Source of the DNA: Viscum album
Lineage: Eukaryota > Streptophyta > Magnoliopsida > Santalales > Viscaceae
DNA: 64,000 bases
NCBI GenBank assembly: GCA_963277665.1
Contig: OY728123.1
Location: forward strand, 628,120,915 to 628,184,914
Reading direction: 5' to 3'
A program made the position numbers and the translations under genes. The notes under the pieces are model-generated. The model saw nothing but the letters and a program-made list of their open reading frames with translations. It did no database searches and was not told where the DNA came from. Shown here piece by piece: positions 1 to 14,100 of the stretch (its first letter is position 1; each line of letters starts with the position of its first letter).

Positions 1-1284
1 TTTCAAGATCTTACAATATCCCCTCCATATAATATATAAGTATCTTCTTTCTCTATCTAATATCACCAATCCTCCAATTTAAGAATTTTTTCCCACTTGA
101 GAAGTATATCAGGTTCCCTCTCCCTATATTTTTCCTCAATACATCAATTTTTACAAAACACCCATACCAACAACACGGTCCTACCCGAAATAATTTTCTC
201 ATTGTGATCAAAAATTAAAATAGTATTATACCAAAAGGAAATATCTCCCTAATTAAAAATATCAACAAAATAAATCAAATAATAATGATTTTGGTTGTTC
301 TAGTAAATACATGACACATGAAAATGTAATATAACACAAAATACCAGTATGGAAGATCCAATAGATAAGTTATATTACTTATCCTCTCAATAGTCTCGAA
401 TGGACCAAAATACCTGGGTGCCAATATAAACTAATTATGAATTTGATAGTGATTTAATAATGGTGATTCATTAAAGAAAACACAATCACCCAATATAATC
501 TCGAGGGTTCAATTAAATCGATCATTTCATTAATTTTTTCTAATATGTTCCAAATTATTCTACTTTTAGGTCAAGTGAACCATCTTTTACATCCCCAAAT
601 CAAGACTCATCCACAAAATTTCAACCTATCCTACATTCATAAAACACATGGGTGATCTTATTGGAATGCTATATAATTCCTCACATGGTTTAATTTGAAC
701 CCTTTAATGATCCCCATAGTTGTATGTGAACTCATTATGTTACATATTCTTCTACCATCTTCCAAAAATATAGGAATCTTTTTTTCATCGCATCCACTAA
801 CACCAGAATAGTACATTTTGATTTCCCCTCTATCATAGGGCGGTAATATATACCCAAATTCACTAGAGTAACACATTTCTTCAGAAAAATATTTCAGAAT
901 TGAGATGTAAAAAAAATAGATCATGATATGAAACCATACAATAAAGCACTTCAGTCATATCTATTATCTCTTAAGAATATAAATCCATCAAATTATTGAT
1001 GCTAAGTATATTATGAATATGTAAGAAATAAGATACCTTTTTCAACAGATCCACAATAACCCATATCAAGTAATTTTTATTGGGATTCCTCTATAAAACC
1101 ACCATTAAATACATGGTAACATTATCCTACTTCCATTCTGGAATGGTTGAGAATAGTAAATGATCAGCAGGCCCCTAATTCACAGCCACATCCTACTAGG
1201 AGGTGAAGCCTCACATCATAAAACCTATAACATTTTTATTTATTCATAGACAAGTATATAATCTATAAATTGGATACACATTTT
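1..1284 (-). mobile_element. E0: oldest gypsy element, 3' (integrase) part
   Basis: This is the left part of a very decayed Ty3/gypsy retrotransposon on the minus strand. It holds only integrase-derived sequence. The expected 3' LTR would lie left of the window or within the first few hundred bases, where I recognise nothing. The element continues on the other side of E1, at 24,805, where its RNase H and gag remnants are found. The gene order integrase, RNase H, gag along the plus coordinate fits one minus-strand element cut by E1. Confidence 0.65.
360..1180 (-). pseudogene. Fossil gypsy integrase (E0)
   Basis: This is a remnant of the integrase, which inserts the cDNA copy into the genome. 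Read on the minus strand, 1,030-1,175 gives a stretch in one frame with IPEWK, then a stop where the family has tryptophan, then YLIWVIVDLLKKVSYF, which matches the start of the gypsy integrase catalytic core. Further on, 368-421 reads APRYFGPFETIERISNIT, the typical SH3-like C-terminal part (family pattern PRY.GPF..ERIG). The stretch between them has stops and frame changes and is not readable with certainty. The 88-codon open frame at 658-924 is not a gene; it is a chance opening within this fossil. The sequence is clearly non-functional. Confidence 0.7.
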
Positions 1285-4200
1285 TATTGAGACCAATACG
1301 TTTCATAGCTAAATATTACATACTTTTTATTAATATTAAATACCAACCATATATACATTCTTGAGGATCATAATGGGTTTTTTAAGACTAGATATTGAGC
1401 AATATTATTCCATGAAACATCTTCAATTCCTCCAATAAGAATCCACCGATAATGTACTCTTCATAAAAATAACCTACATAAACCATTTTTCATAACCAGG
1501 AGAGTAGAATCATCTGAATGGAGGAGCTTAGATTCTCAGTAAGGTTAAACATGAAAGATATCAATTGATGATCATATGAATTGATAATATAATCATATTT
1601 TTGTAAGATCATGAATAAATAATCCAAATATCATACATATACTTTAATGGATTGTAAACATGACCCATTGAATAAAACATCAACATTTTAAATGATATAA
1701 ATCATAAAAGAGAAAAGTCATCTTAAATCCATCATGAACCATATGTTCATATCATAAATGTGTTACACCATCAAGTAAATAGAAACCATTTCCTATATAA
1801 GGGTTTTATACTAAGACCTTCAAATCATATTGTACTAGGAATCAACACCTTTTTCATATTTCATAATAGATCATAAATCATCATTGATTTCACAAATTAG
1901 GTCAAGAAAACCGATTTATTTCCCATAGTAAATCCAACACATCTACTTGTTTCCAATTATGGATCTAGAACATTGTCTTTTTCCAAATATTGTCACAATT
2001 ATATTAACTTTTTTCCCACAATTATCTCATGAGATATGAGGAATTACCTAATCTATTAGAAGGATATATAATGTTGGACCCATCGATCATATAAAGTTGA
2101 CTATACTTATGTATTCCAAAAGATTATAAAATATTCCTAGTATCATCACATACTAACACATACAAATAATATAGTATTCTAGTTATTTCATAATATCAAC
2201 ATAGAATAAACTATGGAAAATGGGTTTTATAAATATATCTATATTATTATAATCAAACATATATAGGAAGAAATACTATGGTATCATTGGATCATATCCT
2301 AGTAAAACATAATAAAATTCAAATTATTTAATGATAGATGAAAATTCATTTAAAATAATCCTGATAATATAACCTGAAGAAAATAACTTTTTCATTCTGA
2401 AATATATTTTTTAATAACTAAAAACCTAAAAAATACAAGAGAAACATTTTATTTGAAAATATAATACAATCCTGTAATGGAATCACTAAATCATTGTGGA
2501 GTCCTGATGGTTGGAAATTAAATTAATTTTTATAAATTTTAAAATCAATCATTTCATTTACACTTTTTTGAAAATTCAAAGATTACCTCATTTGGAAAAT
2601 GAAATAGGAGATTCCGTTGAAACATTTTTATAAAAAAAATTTAAGAAAATGTATTTAATTAATCATAAGAAATTTTTATATCATTTTTTGAAATATGATT
2701 ATAGAAAACACATTGATGGATGAAAAAACTATTTTTATGTAAGAGATAATTAATGTTTAGTTTCATTAAAAAAATTATTCGATCGTGTTATTAAATAGTG
2801 GAAAATGATCTAAAAACATTTATTCAATATAAAAACTATAGGTGATGAAAATAAAATGTGTTTATATAAAAATTGTCAAATAATTTCATCAATTAAAATT
2901 CTTGCATAAAAATACCTATTAAATGGTATTCAGACATAAATCAATTACATCATGTATCATCAGTAATAAAACTCATTTGAACGTAAAAAATAATATTTTT
3001 TTCATAGAATTATAATTAAGGAACCATACTAATATATATCATAATATGTAAAATTTACTTGTTTAATCTTATCATAATTTTATTAACAATTTCATTTCAA
3101 AATCATTATTCTCTGTGAAAACTACTTTTCTTTTCCATGCTTGTTTCATTTTGGTTTTCCTAGTCCTGATACATTGATCATGGTTTAATAATATAAATTT
3201 TTTACTCATTCTATTAATATCATATATATTCAATATGAATTGTTAGAGTTCACATATATGATATATATTTAAAAATGAATTATAATATTTATAATGATAA
3301 TAATTCATACATATACATGAATGGTATGTTCCATTTTCTGATCAATGGAAAAAAGAAAAATAACAATTAAACATTAATGAATCATTATTATATCATATAT
3401 ATTTCTTAAATATATTGTTAATTCCAACCATGTAAAGGGGTAATAATAAAATTATCACGTCGCTTTGTGTGGGTGGTAGTCCACACGAATACAAGAGAGA
3501 CACTATCATTTTCCAATGGATTAGAAGGATAGAACGTATATATGATATAGTAATTAAATAAGATTAATTATTTAATAAATATATCCTAATATAATACACC
3601 CATGGTAATAACAATAAATGAATGGTGGTGATTGAAAGTGATTTTTATTTTTATGTGGAGTTGTTTGGTCGTATATATGCACAAGCAATACATTCACATC
3701 CCTTTTAGATGGAAAAGGGGGTAATTAAGAGTGTTTATATAATCATACAAAGATATATTTTTTGAGATATTGAAAATATTATTTTTTAGATAATATAATA
3801 AATTCATTGGTTGTAGAAGTCGAAAAATTCAATGAGGTAGATTTGGATAACTACCTTTTATTTGGTGGGCCTCTTTTAGAACCCTTTTTAAGGGTCATTG
3901 GAATGGTTTATTAAGACTTAGATAACCTATATTTCCATGATATATAAGTAAATAAGATATTTTTTTGGCTCTTTTGGAGCTAGAAGGCTCAAGGTAGGGA
4001 AAACTAGTGAACCAAGGTGCTCCCTTTTATATGTGAGTGGAGTTGTACACTTGGAAATTCATAAAATATTAAAGTATAATAATCTAAATCCCAAGATAAT
4101 TAATTAAAAATGTCTAGAAAATAAAATATAATATAGGATATAGTTAAATAACCATATGAAAAAAATATTTGGATAGGTTTATGTTGTGGTAAAATATTTT

Positions 4201-5352
4201 ATTTTTGTTTAATCCTTATGTTAAACTATTTTAACCTTAACTAAAGTAACAAAATTCATACATAAAGGATCAATAATAAAAATATAAAAAGTCACATGAC
4301 CCGTAAGTTGACAATGATAAATATTTTAAATCATAAAACTATAACTTTTTTGAATATAGTATTTTCATGAATTTAAAATCATTTAATTAAATATTATTTA
4401 TTATAAAATAATATTTACATCATTTTCTGATTCTTTTAGTGAAACATTACATTAAAGACAAAAAGAAAAATATTTAATTATAATATAATCCTTTAAACAT
4501 CCAAAATAATTCATATTAATCTAAAAAAATACATATAACATAATAGTTCTTAAAAATGGGATTACATTAATTATTTTCAGTATTATTTATTTTATTTTTA
4601 TATTAATTTTTTGAAAACTATGTTGTAATTGCATAATCAATTAGGTTAATTATTCAATATATAATTATTAATAATAAATTACTATGATAATTTTAATTAC
4701 ATATTATTTAAAACAATCATTTATAACCAAACATATTCTTTTTATCATTATCATAAAATTATTATAGATAGAAATTTGATGCGAGTGGCATTTTGTATTT
4801 ATTCTTTTCATAAATTAGTTAAATTTCATAATTGAAGAAATTGGGAACGAAGTGGGAATATATTTGATTCTCTTGTAGAAATATATGAACTTTTCCAATC
4901 CATTAAGATAATGGAAAGCAGTATGGAAATTTTAAATCCCAATCCCAATGTATCAACCCAATTTTACTCATTTTAGCATTATTGAGGTGAAAAAAATATT
5001 ATTGTCAATAATCATATTTAAAAAATAAGACATTAATATTTACCAAATTTTATCTGTATTATTATAAATATGTAATCCATTATTCATTATTCAATTTCTA
5101 TATGTGTTTGGAATTCATTTTAAACATAGTACACAAACATGATGGAAATTCATTTTTGGAAAAATACATTTTTAAGCATAAAACTGGGTATATATTAATA
5201 TCTCATGCCTTGAAAAACTATTATGTTAATGTTATGTAATTTTATTGAATTTATTAATTTTCTTTCAATCTTGGTGTTATGTGTATTGAAAAATATAATT
5301 GAAATTAAAATTATTTAATGATAAATATATTATAAAATAATAGGATCTCACA
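1285..5352 (-). repeat. E1 3' LTR
   Basis: The left edge lies at TATTGAGACC, matching AATAGAGACC at the 5' LTR. The right edge is at ...ATCTCACA and is followed directly by a pyrimidine run, the complement of the polypurine tract. Its partner ends in GGTGTTACA at 24,799. Within it are the recurring LTR module at 3,455-3,510, a second module at 3,615-3,720, and the segment GAGCTTAGATTCTCAGTAAG at 1,528, which resembles a position near the U5 end of E6. No gene is seen in it. Confidence 0.65.
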
Positions 5353-5361
5353 TTATTCCCC
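5353..5361 (-). other. E1 polypurine tract
   Basis: TTATTCCCC on the plus strand is GGGGAATAA on the element strand, directly beside the 3' LTR edge. It would prime second-strand synthesis. Confidence 0.5.
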
Positions 5362-5425
5362 TAATTTTAAGTTATTTATTCCATTAACACTCCATCTTTT
5401 TTATATAAAAAATTAAGATATATTT

Positions 5426-8400
5426 TTTAACCCCCCGACCCTAGAAACCCAGAGCTAGTGTGTTACTTTATAACGTTGAAATTATCATAAAGAAATAAAA
5501 TCATGTATAAAATAAAATTTTACAGTATATGAAAATTAAATTACATACATGATACCCATATTACATTGGGATATAGAAAATAATAAATAATACATAAAAT
5601 ATAACAAAGAACTACATTCTTGAAAAACATTCCATGAATTCATTATCATATCCTGGGAAAGGTAAACAATTAGGGTTATGTAAAATGCTTAGTAAGGGTA
5701 ATTATAAAAGATAAAATAATGAATTATTGAGGAAAAATAAACATTAAGTGTTGAAAACTGAGAACATGATCCATTTAAATAAATTGATAACGAACAATCG
5801 ATGCGGAAAGGTATGTAACTAAAACACATGTCATTTAATCAATTAACTGAGAAATAACTACTTCCATAGATAATGTCACATAAAAAATATCATGGATGAA
5901 TCAAAACTAAATCTTAATTATTTAAATTCTTAGTTTTTAGATTTTATGTTTCCTAGGAACACAATACCTTTAGTATCAAAACTATTAAGAATACAGTTTA
6001 TAATATAGTTCGTAAAAAACTCATCTTATTTTTCCAACTAATTCATTTCTTAAGATAACTGATGCATCAAAGGGATATATATAACCAGGTCCCACTTATG
6101 TCATACATATATAATTAATTTTTCTTGTATGGAATAATCGATTTAATTCATGATAATTTTTCCTAATCAAATATCCTTTTTGAGTAATAGATACAGATTT
6201 ACCAATATTTCCCTTGTTAATCGGATAACTATCAAGTACACATTATATGTAATAACTATATATAGTTTAATAAATAATCAAATCCATCAAATAAGAGTAT
6301 TTATATCTAAAAAATTATTTAAAATGTAAAATGGTTATAATGAAGATATAATTTCTAGGTAAAGTTAACAATCACAAATGAAGGTGAAATTGAAAAACAT
6401 AACATTTACCACTTGTTCATTTTCATTTCAAAATCAATTGTTTCAGATAATTCAATGTTATTCATCTAGTATAATGATTATAAATGGACTCACGACATAA
6501 TATATCGAAATGGACTATAGTTAGACCACATAAAAACAAGTAGATGGTGAATTTTACATTTTTCTCATAGATGTAATTAAGTGAGATGAAAATCCCTTAC
6601 CTTGCACCAGACTTTTTATGTGTATCACTATATTACTGAATAATAAAAAAAATTAGTTATTTCTTCTTCAAAACCTTGTAAATTTTTTTTATTACTTTAA
6701 ATTAAATTATTACAATTTTTTAAACAACTACATAATTAAAGAAGTTTACGTCCGGTGCTTTTACGATATACAGTTTATGTGCCACAAATGACATTAGAAG
6801 GTCCACAATGTTCAAACTGATCCTTATATAAACCAATATATATTAATACTCATTACAAAATTATCTTATTCAAACATAAATTTTACTTTAAAAAAATCAT
6901 GAAATATAGTTATGAGAAATGAACTAATGTTACAATCATGGATTCTGTTGGCCTTGCATACACTTGAGTAACGTTCCATTTTTCAACAATTTTAATGGAA
7001 ATACATAAAGTTAAATTATATACATTAAAAATTATAATTATATCCCAAATACCATGATATTTAATTCTATATACTACAATATATAATTTTTATGGAAAAG
7101 GAACCATGTCACACTGAGGAGACGGTTGTCCACCCATCCACGAATGATATTATTGCTTTTCATTGTGTGAAATGAGTATTAGGGAAAATGATATATTATA
7201 TTTACATAAAGGAAATTATTTCATTAATTAAAAACATATTAATACATTACATGTAATGTGCATACTTATCATATCTCTCTGGGGAGGTTCCAATCCCCAC
7301 ATCCACAAACAATGTTATCATATTTACCCAAAATGGAACATAAATTGGTATGTGTTATATAAAAATTATTGGAAAATAATGGAATAATTATTATCATATA
7401 TATCATAATAAAATTTATAGAAATTCTAAACCATGATAGGTGGTAAAGTAAAAATGAATGACATCATTTCATGACGTGGTATTTCATCACACACAAACGT
7501 TATGTCGGTTGCCCATTTGATGGAAGTGTATGTTGGTTAATGTAGGACCCTTAATTTTAAAAAATTAATTAAATTTACCATACTTATTTTTTTATGTAAT
7601 CACGGGATCATAATAATTTAAGGGGTTGAGAAACAAAAAACCATAAATTAAAATTGAATAATGATACCTTTTTTCAGTTAACTCCTTTTGGCTTTCACCG
7701 AAGGGATTCCTTTGTAAAAGTTATGCTAAATGTGAGAATTTCTTTTGAGGGAAGGGATGTTAGGAGGCTATTTTAGAATATTAATTATAATCTAATGTTT
7801 CTTTAGAGTAGTGAGGAAGGGGAAGAGTGAACTCATTTTTATAATGTGGGAGAAGTCATGTTCTCTTAAATAACAAAAGGTACAAACTATTAAGAGGTCT
7901 CCCTTAACTAATGTTCTTCCAAGATGAATAAATAATGGATTAAATAAAAATTATGTATTATAAAAATCTTCATGAAGACAATGAGATAATTTTTATAATT
8001 TTCTTCATTAACTCATACTATTCCCCTATTTTATCATTTTGGTTTTTATTAATGTAACTAGTTTTCTATGATAACTAATTTAACCATTAAGACTAAATAA
8101 AATAATTTTTTTTTATAAAATATAGACCCACAAAATTATATATATTATTACTAATTAAAAAAATATCAATCTCATCGGTGTTGGAAATTAATTTTAATAT
8201 AATCTCATGTAATGTACAGAAGCACTTCTTTAACTCGGACCATAATAACAATGTTTTTACCAAAAATGGATAAATATGTTAATTGTAAAAGAACAATTGG
8301 TAAATTTATGGACCATATATTTTATTTATTATCACATAATACTAACTTGAAAAAATGTAATATTTTTATTAATTTTAAATCATTTAGTTAAATATAATTT

Positions 8401-9290
8401 ATTATAAAATAACATTTAAGAAAATTTTGACATTATTTATTTAATTTTACTCGAAAAATACAAAAAATTTATGGTAATTAAAATAAATTATGTTTTAATC
8501 TATAAAATATGATATATTTAACAAGGAAAATAATTTAACACTATAATTAATTATATTTACATTACGTTTAATGTTTTTATTTTCATTTATCATATTTAAT
8601 TATTAACTGTGTAATCAATGTGTTACAGCTTCTTAAGAGCCTAATGTAATTATATAATATCTAAAAATTTCGGTTAAATTATTATTATAAAATAAACTCA
8701 TTCACATTTGTAAATAATTTTTATAATATAAACTATGTAACTTCTTCAATACACTACATCTTTATTTATTTTAAACATAATGAAGTTTCCCTTTTTATCA
8801 TTATCCTTAACTAATTATTTCAGTCACATTCATGAACTTGTTTCCCAATAACTCATAAAATTCTAAATAAGAGGGTTTATTTGAAAATTATTGGTAGACA
8901 ATGGATTTTGGACATGTTTCTCGATCATTTGGACCCTTAGGTTTATGGTTAATCCCATTTTAAGATTAATTTTTCCTTAATAGCTAAAATTAATTTAAAT
9001 TTATTTTAAAAATATATTTGGTCAAAAATATATTGATCATATTAGACTATAAATATTTTGTTTATTACAACCATGTCTATCAAATTTAAAAAATTCCATT
9101 TATAGAAGTTTCTAAATATAGTTTTAAAATACATGCTCCATCAAAAGGCAGTAAAACTTGGACTTACGTATTGAGAAATCTAACTCAATGTTGTGTGTAT
9201 TATTAACATAACATATTGTATCATATAATGAAATTTTCCAACAAAATAAAATTTATTATAAAAAAAATATTTTAATTTATTGGGTTGTAA
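5426..9290 (-). repeat. E2 3' LTR
   Basis: This is the left LTR of E2, about 3.9 kb, running from the CCCCGACCC start to GGGTTGTAA. The left edge has drifted (TTTAACCCCC where the partner has TGTAATGACC). It holds two copies of the first LTR module (about 7,105 and 7,265) and the second module at 7,455-7,540. Nothing coding is seen. Confidence 0.65.
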
Positions 9291-10527
9291 GATTATCCAT
9301 ACCAAAATTAAATTTCATCCTCACAATTTAAACATGATCTAGGTAATCTACAGTTTTTTATTTGAAATAATATTGCTGAGGAAACCCACATTGTAAATAA
9401 GTTTAATAAAAAATATTCATAACAAGAGGGAAACTAAAATGTGAATTTCACCATAAAACTAGGCTTTCAACGAGGATAAAATACATGAAATCATGTAAAT
9501 TGATGAAAAATAAAACTATCATGTTTTGATGGACAATGATAGGGAACATTTTCTTCATAAATTTGATCTCCATAAATCCATAAACTAGAGGGGTGAAAAA
9601 GGTCATTGATATCATCAAAATTGATAATAATAGGACAAATGTTTTGTTTCAAAAAAGTTTACCTAGAGTTCAAGAAATATTTCACTCTTTAATAATATAC
9701 AAAAATATAATCATTTGACATGTTTCTATTTTATAGGCACAATAATATGCTTCAGTTGTCCCTATAATCATTTCAACATCATTTTCTAGTCCATGACTCA
9801 TCATGTGGTGAAGTAAATCATTAACCTATAAAAACACATAAAAATATCAACTTAATACATTTTATAAATGGATAACTTTTCAAAAAAATTATGATCCAAT
9901 ACATTAGAAATAATGACACAGAATATTCAAAGAAAACGTATTTTTAATCCCAAAACATGAATTAAATATATAATCAGGATATATTAATCGTGTAAAAACC
10001 CTTATCATGTATTCTATGGAAACATGTTAATAAAATAAATTACCATAAAACATTATTGTAAACATTCATTCCTCTTTATTAGTATTGTAAACTCAATCAA
10101 TTATAACATAATCCAATTTATCCACAAACCCATTAATCAGTTCCAAGGTATTCTATAATATTTAATATAATTTTTCCATATCAATAATATATTTATTCTG
10201 ATTTCATTATCTAAATATCTTGAACATATTCAGTTTCATCTTTCTCTCAACCATCTATTTTCCAAAAATATTATACTTTCTATTGAATCACTTTTTTGGT
10301 TATTGGTACTAATCAGAAAAAAAAATCCATTCTAAAAATGTTCTGCATTATAATCTATATATATTTTATAATTAGAAGGACTAGTTCCTAAAAGGTAAAA
10401 TACACAAATTACATAATTCATGAATCCATACATTTTTATATTAACAGTTACTCTTCTTCTATGGTTATAGAAAAATAATTACCAGGATTTTTAGCCTCCT
10501 TTATAGTATATTTCTTTCACAATTGAG

Positions 10528-10569
10528 ACATTGATTTTTAGAGTATCCCATCTCGATACATTTTTAGCA
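10528..10569 (-). other. Decayed CCHC zinc knuckle (E2 gag)
   Basis: Fourteen codons on the minus strand keep three cysteines in the exact CX2C...C spacing. The histidine position has become tyrosine, and the second codon is a stop. Confidence 0.5.
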
Positions 10570-11183
10570 TTGTAAATGAGAAACATTTTTTTATCCTTTC
10601 AATCAAAAGAATAATATAATTTTTCTCCACATGTATAGAAAACTACAATTATAATGAGGCATCAACTTGGGTGATTATTTCCATAATTATTACATGTAGT
10701 AAAACACTTATTTCCTTAATTCCTATTATATATAATTTTACATGTTTTGATCTTATTATCACTCTTCCCCCTAAAGACATAAATAATTTATCGACCTTCC
10801 CCTATCATTTTAGAAAATGACACTTTGTCCTCATATGAAGATAACTTTTGGTACGCTAGCTCCCTTAGATAAACTTTCTCAATACCGGAAAATAAATTAT
10901 CATTATTACTCATTGGATCATGTGTATTGGTTAAGTTCACATTCTATTTGATTGGAAATATTTTTGAAATGTGGAATATACTAGAATATATCTTATCATG
11001 TATAATCCCAAAACAAGAGAAATAAATATCATAAATTTAAACATTTAATCTATGTTAGCATCATGGTCATAGAAATGATTTCTCAGGGATAATCTTCTAT
11101 ACATATTCTTAAAGAATTAAAAATTCTTATCTTACCTAATTTATTATTTTCTGAATCTAGTTTTTAAGGTCCATAAAAAAATT

Positions 11184-11195
11184 CCTCTAATACAA
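11184..11195 (-). other. E2 primer-binding site
   Basis: CCTCTAATACAA on the plus strand matches the complement of the plant initiator-Met tRNA primer site (GCTCTGATACCA) at 9 of 12 positions. It lies three bases before the LTR edge TGTAATGACCC at 11,198. Confidence 0.6.
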
Positions 11196-11197
11196 AC

Positions 11198-14100
11198 TGT
11201 AATGACCCGACCCTAAAAGCCCAGAGTTGGTGCATTACTTTATAACATTATCATGATCATAAGGAAATAAAATCCCGAAACACCAAAACAGAATAAATAT
11301 TTTAAAAAATATTAAATACATTATAAAAATATTAGATAGGAAATATAAAATAATACATTATACATAAAAAATTGTAATAAACTAAATCCTTAAAACTCAT
11401 TCCAAAAATTATTATTCATTTTCCCTGTATAGAAACAAAAATAAGGGTGATATAAATTCGCAGTAAGATTAATTACATTGAAATAAATATTAAATCAATG
11501 AGATTAAAAAAACATTGAAAGGTAAATAACCAAAAAGACATTCCATTTAAACTATAAGATATGAAATAATAGATATGGTATGTAATGTAACAAAAAGCAT
11601 TCCATTTATTCAATAAATTGGGAATATAATACAACCACAGTTAATATCAAAACAAATATCTCAAAGAGAAATAATAATTGATTATGAAGGACCTAAATTC
11701 ATAATAATTGAACTGCATCTTTCTTATATGAATAGTAACCTTACTATCAGGACCTTTCACAATGAGGGTTACAAAATACCAGGTAAAAACCCATATGGTT
11801 TGAAAAAATGATTCATCTCATGAGACAAATGATGCATCGAGGGCATATCTAAAATCGAGCCCCTCTAATTTCTTATTTTTGAATTAATTATTCTTATATC
11901 AAATAATCATTATAATTACTAAGAAATGTTCCATATCAAATATTTTTATTGAGTAAAAGTTATGTATTTACCAATATTTCCATAGTTAATGAGATAGCAG
12001 TCACCTACACACAACATGTAGAAATGGTATATGTTTTATGAAATAATTAAACTCATAAATTAATATTATTTATATCCAAAATTAATTTTACTTCCAATGG
12101 AAATTTTCAATAAGAAAGTGATCATTGGAAGATTATGTTAACAATTACAATAGAAACAGAAATTGAAATGATAATTATTACCACATAGAAGATTTCAGGT
12201 CAAAATAATTTGGATGAGGTAGTTAAAAGTAAAACATTAATTACAATGAATATAATAAGATTCATGATATATTATTTTAAATAGATCAATAGATACACCA
12301 TGAAAAATAAGTATGTGGGGAATATGAAATTTATCTCACATATGTAAAAAGTGAGATGAAAATCCCTTACCATGTATCTCACTAGTCACATGTGTCCTTT
12401 CCATTCTAAATAAAAAATATATATTAATTTAATAATTGATTCATTACCTTTTTAATTTTTTTTATTAATTTTACTTCATGTATTACAATGTTTTAAACAA
12501 TTAATTAAACAATTTTGTTTATGTTAGGTGTTTTGAGTATATTGAGTTTATGTGTCAAAAATGACTTTGGTATGATAACTATTATAAAAGGGGTAATTAT
12601 AAAATCAAATATATAAAAATAATAATGAAATATTTACCATATTTATGCATAAATTATACTTTTAAAACAAATCATGAAATATGGTTATGAAAAATTGACC
12701 AATGTTACAATCATTGAGACGGTAGGTCGCACGTACGCATAAGTAACCTTCCCTTATTTCAATTATCCTTATAGAAATATGGTATGTAACATTATATCAT
12801 TAAATAATTTAAATAATATCATATATTATATATCATTATTATATATAGAGTTACTATCATGTAAAAATAATTACATTATGTTAAGGAGGTAGTAGTACAT
12901 ACGTCCACGAATCGCATTATCACATTTTAGAATGTGAAAACAGCAAAAAGGAAATTGATATAACATATTTCAAGAAATTTAATTACTTATTTAATATCAT
13001 ATATATTTAATTTAATTCACATATTTTTAATTATAAATATCCTTATTACATTCAATGTAATTTGTGAATGTATTACATCGCTTTGTGGATATAGAATTCC
13101 ATACATCGATAAACGATGCTATCTTATTTACCCCCAGTGTAACACATAAATGTATGTGTTATAAAAAAATTACATGATATTGATGACATAATAATTATTA
13201 TATATGTCATATACAAATAATTTATACATCATAAATCATATACAAGGGAGGTGGTAAATTAAAAAATGATTGACATTATTTCATGGGGAGGTACTTATTC
13301 GTTCACAAATGGTAAGTTCATTACCCATTTAATGGAAGTCTATGTAGGTGTATGTTGATCCCTTGAAACAAAATATTTCTCTATATTAATTATACTAATT
13401 TTATTATATAAAAATTTAATAATAAAAAACGAAGCATTGGAGAAACAATGAAAACTTATATGCACATTGAAAAATGTTATCTCATTCTCGGATTACACCT
13501 GTTGGTTTGAACCAAAGGGATTCCTTGTTTTACTTTGATCCCACGGTGATTATTCTATATTAAGGGGAGGAATTTTAGGAGACTATATCAATTTATTTTG
13601 GACTATTAAATGTTACGTATGAGGTGTGGGAAATTGGAATAGTGAATGTATTTCTATAATGGATGGGGAGTGGAATTATTGTAAATACAAATATGTATAC
13701 ACTGTTGGGAGGTCTCTATTACATAATGTGCATAAAAAATAAAAAAACAATGGATTTATGAGTATTTATGGTTGATAAAATCATACCACATACAAAAATA
13801 CTTGAATTTGTATAATTTGGTTCCCTAGGTTTTATGATTCCCCAATTTTGTAATTTCGATTTTTATTAAAGTAAATTTTTTTCTATCCTAATTGATTTTA
13901 CCATTAAGAATAAATTAAATAAGATATAGGCGAAAACATATAACCACAAAAATATAAATATCCTATCTAATTTTAAAAATATAAATCTGATTTTTTTGGG
14001 AAATTAATTTAAAAAAAATAACATGTAACGCAAAAAAACACTATACACCCAATACTATTCGAACCATGTTTTTAGTCACTATGGTTCAATATGTTTATTC

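Larger units (their letters stand above)
9291..11197 (-). pseudogene. E2 internal region with gag zinc-knuckle relic
   Basis: The only protein motif I recognise is at 10,528-10,569 on the minus strand. It reads C, stop, K, C, IEMG, Y, SKNQ, C, which is the CX2CX4HX4C zinc knuckle of gag with the histidine codon changed to tyrosine (a C to T change) and one stop. The knuckle belongs to the nucleocapsid part of gag, which packages the element RNA. The rest of this 1.9 kb stretch is full of stops. If pol was once here it has been deleted or decayed beyond recognition. Confidence 0.5.

Noticed and set aside
5353..5425. Separate small feature between E1 LTR and E2 LTR
   Set aside because: This 73-base strip is simply the start of the E1 internal region, cut off by the E2 insertion.
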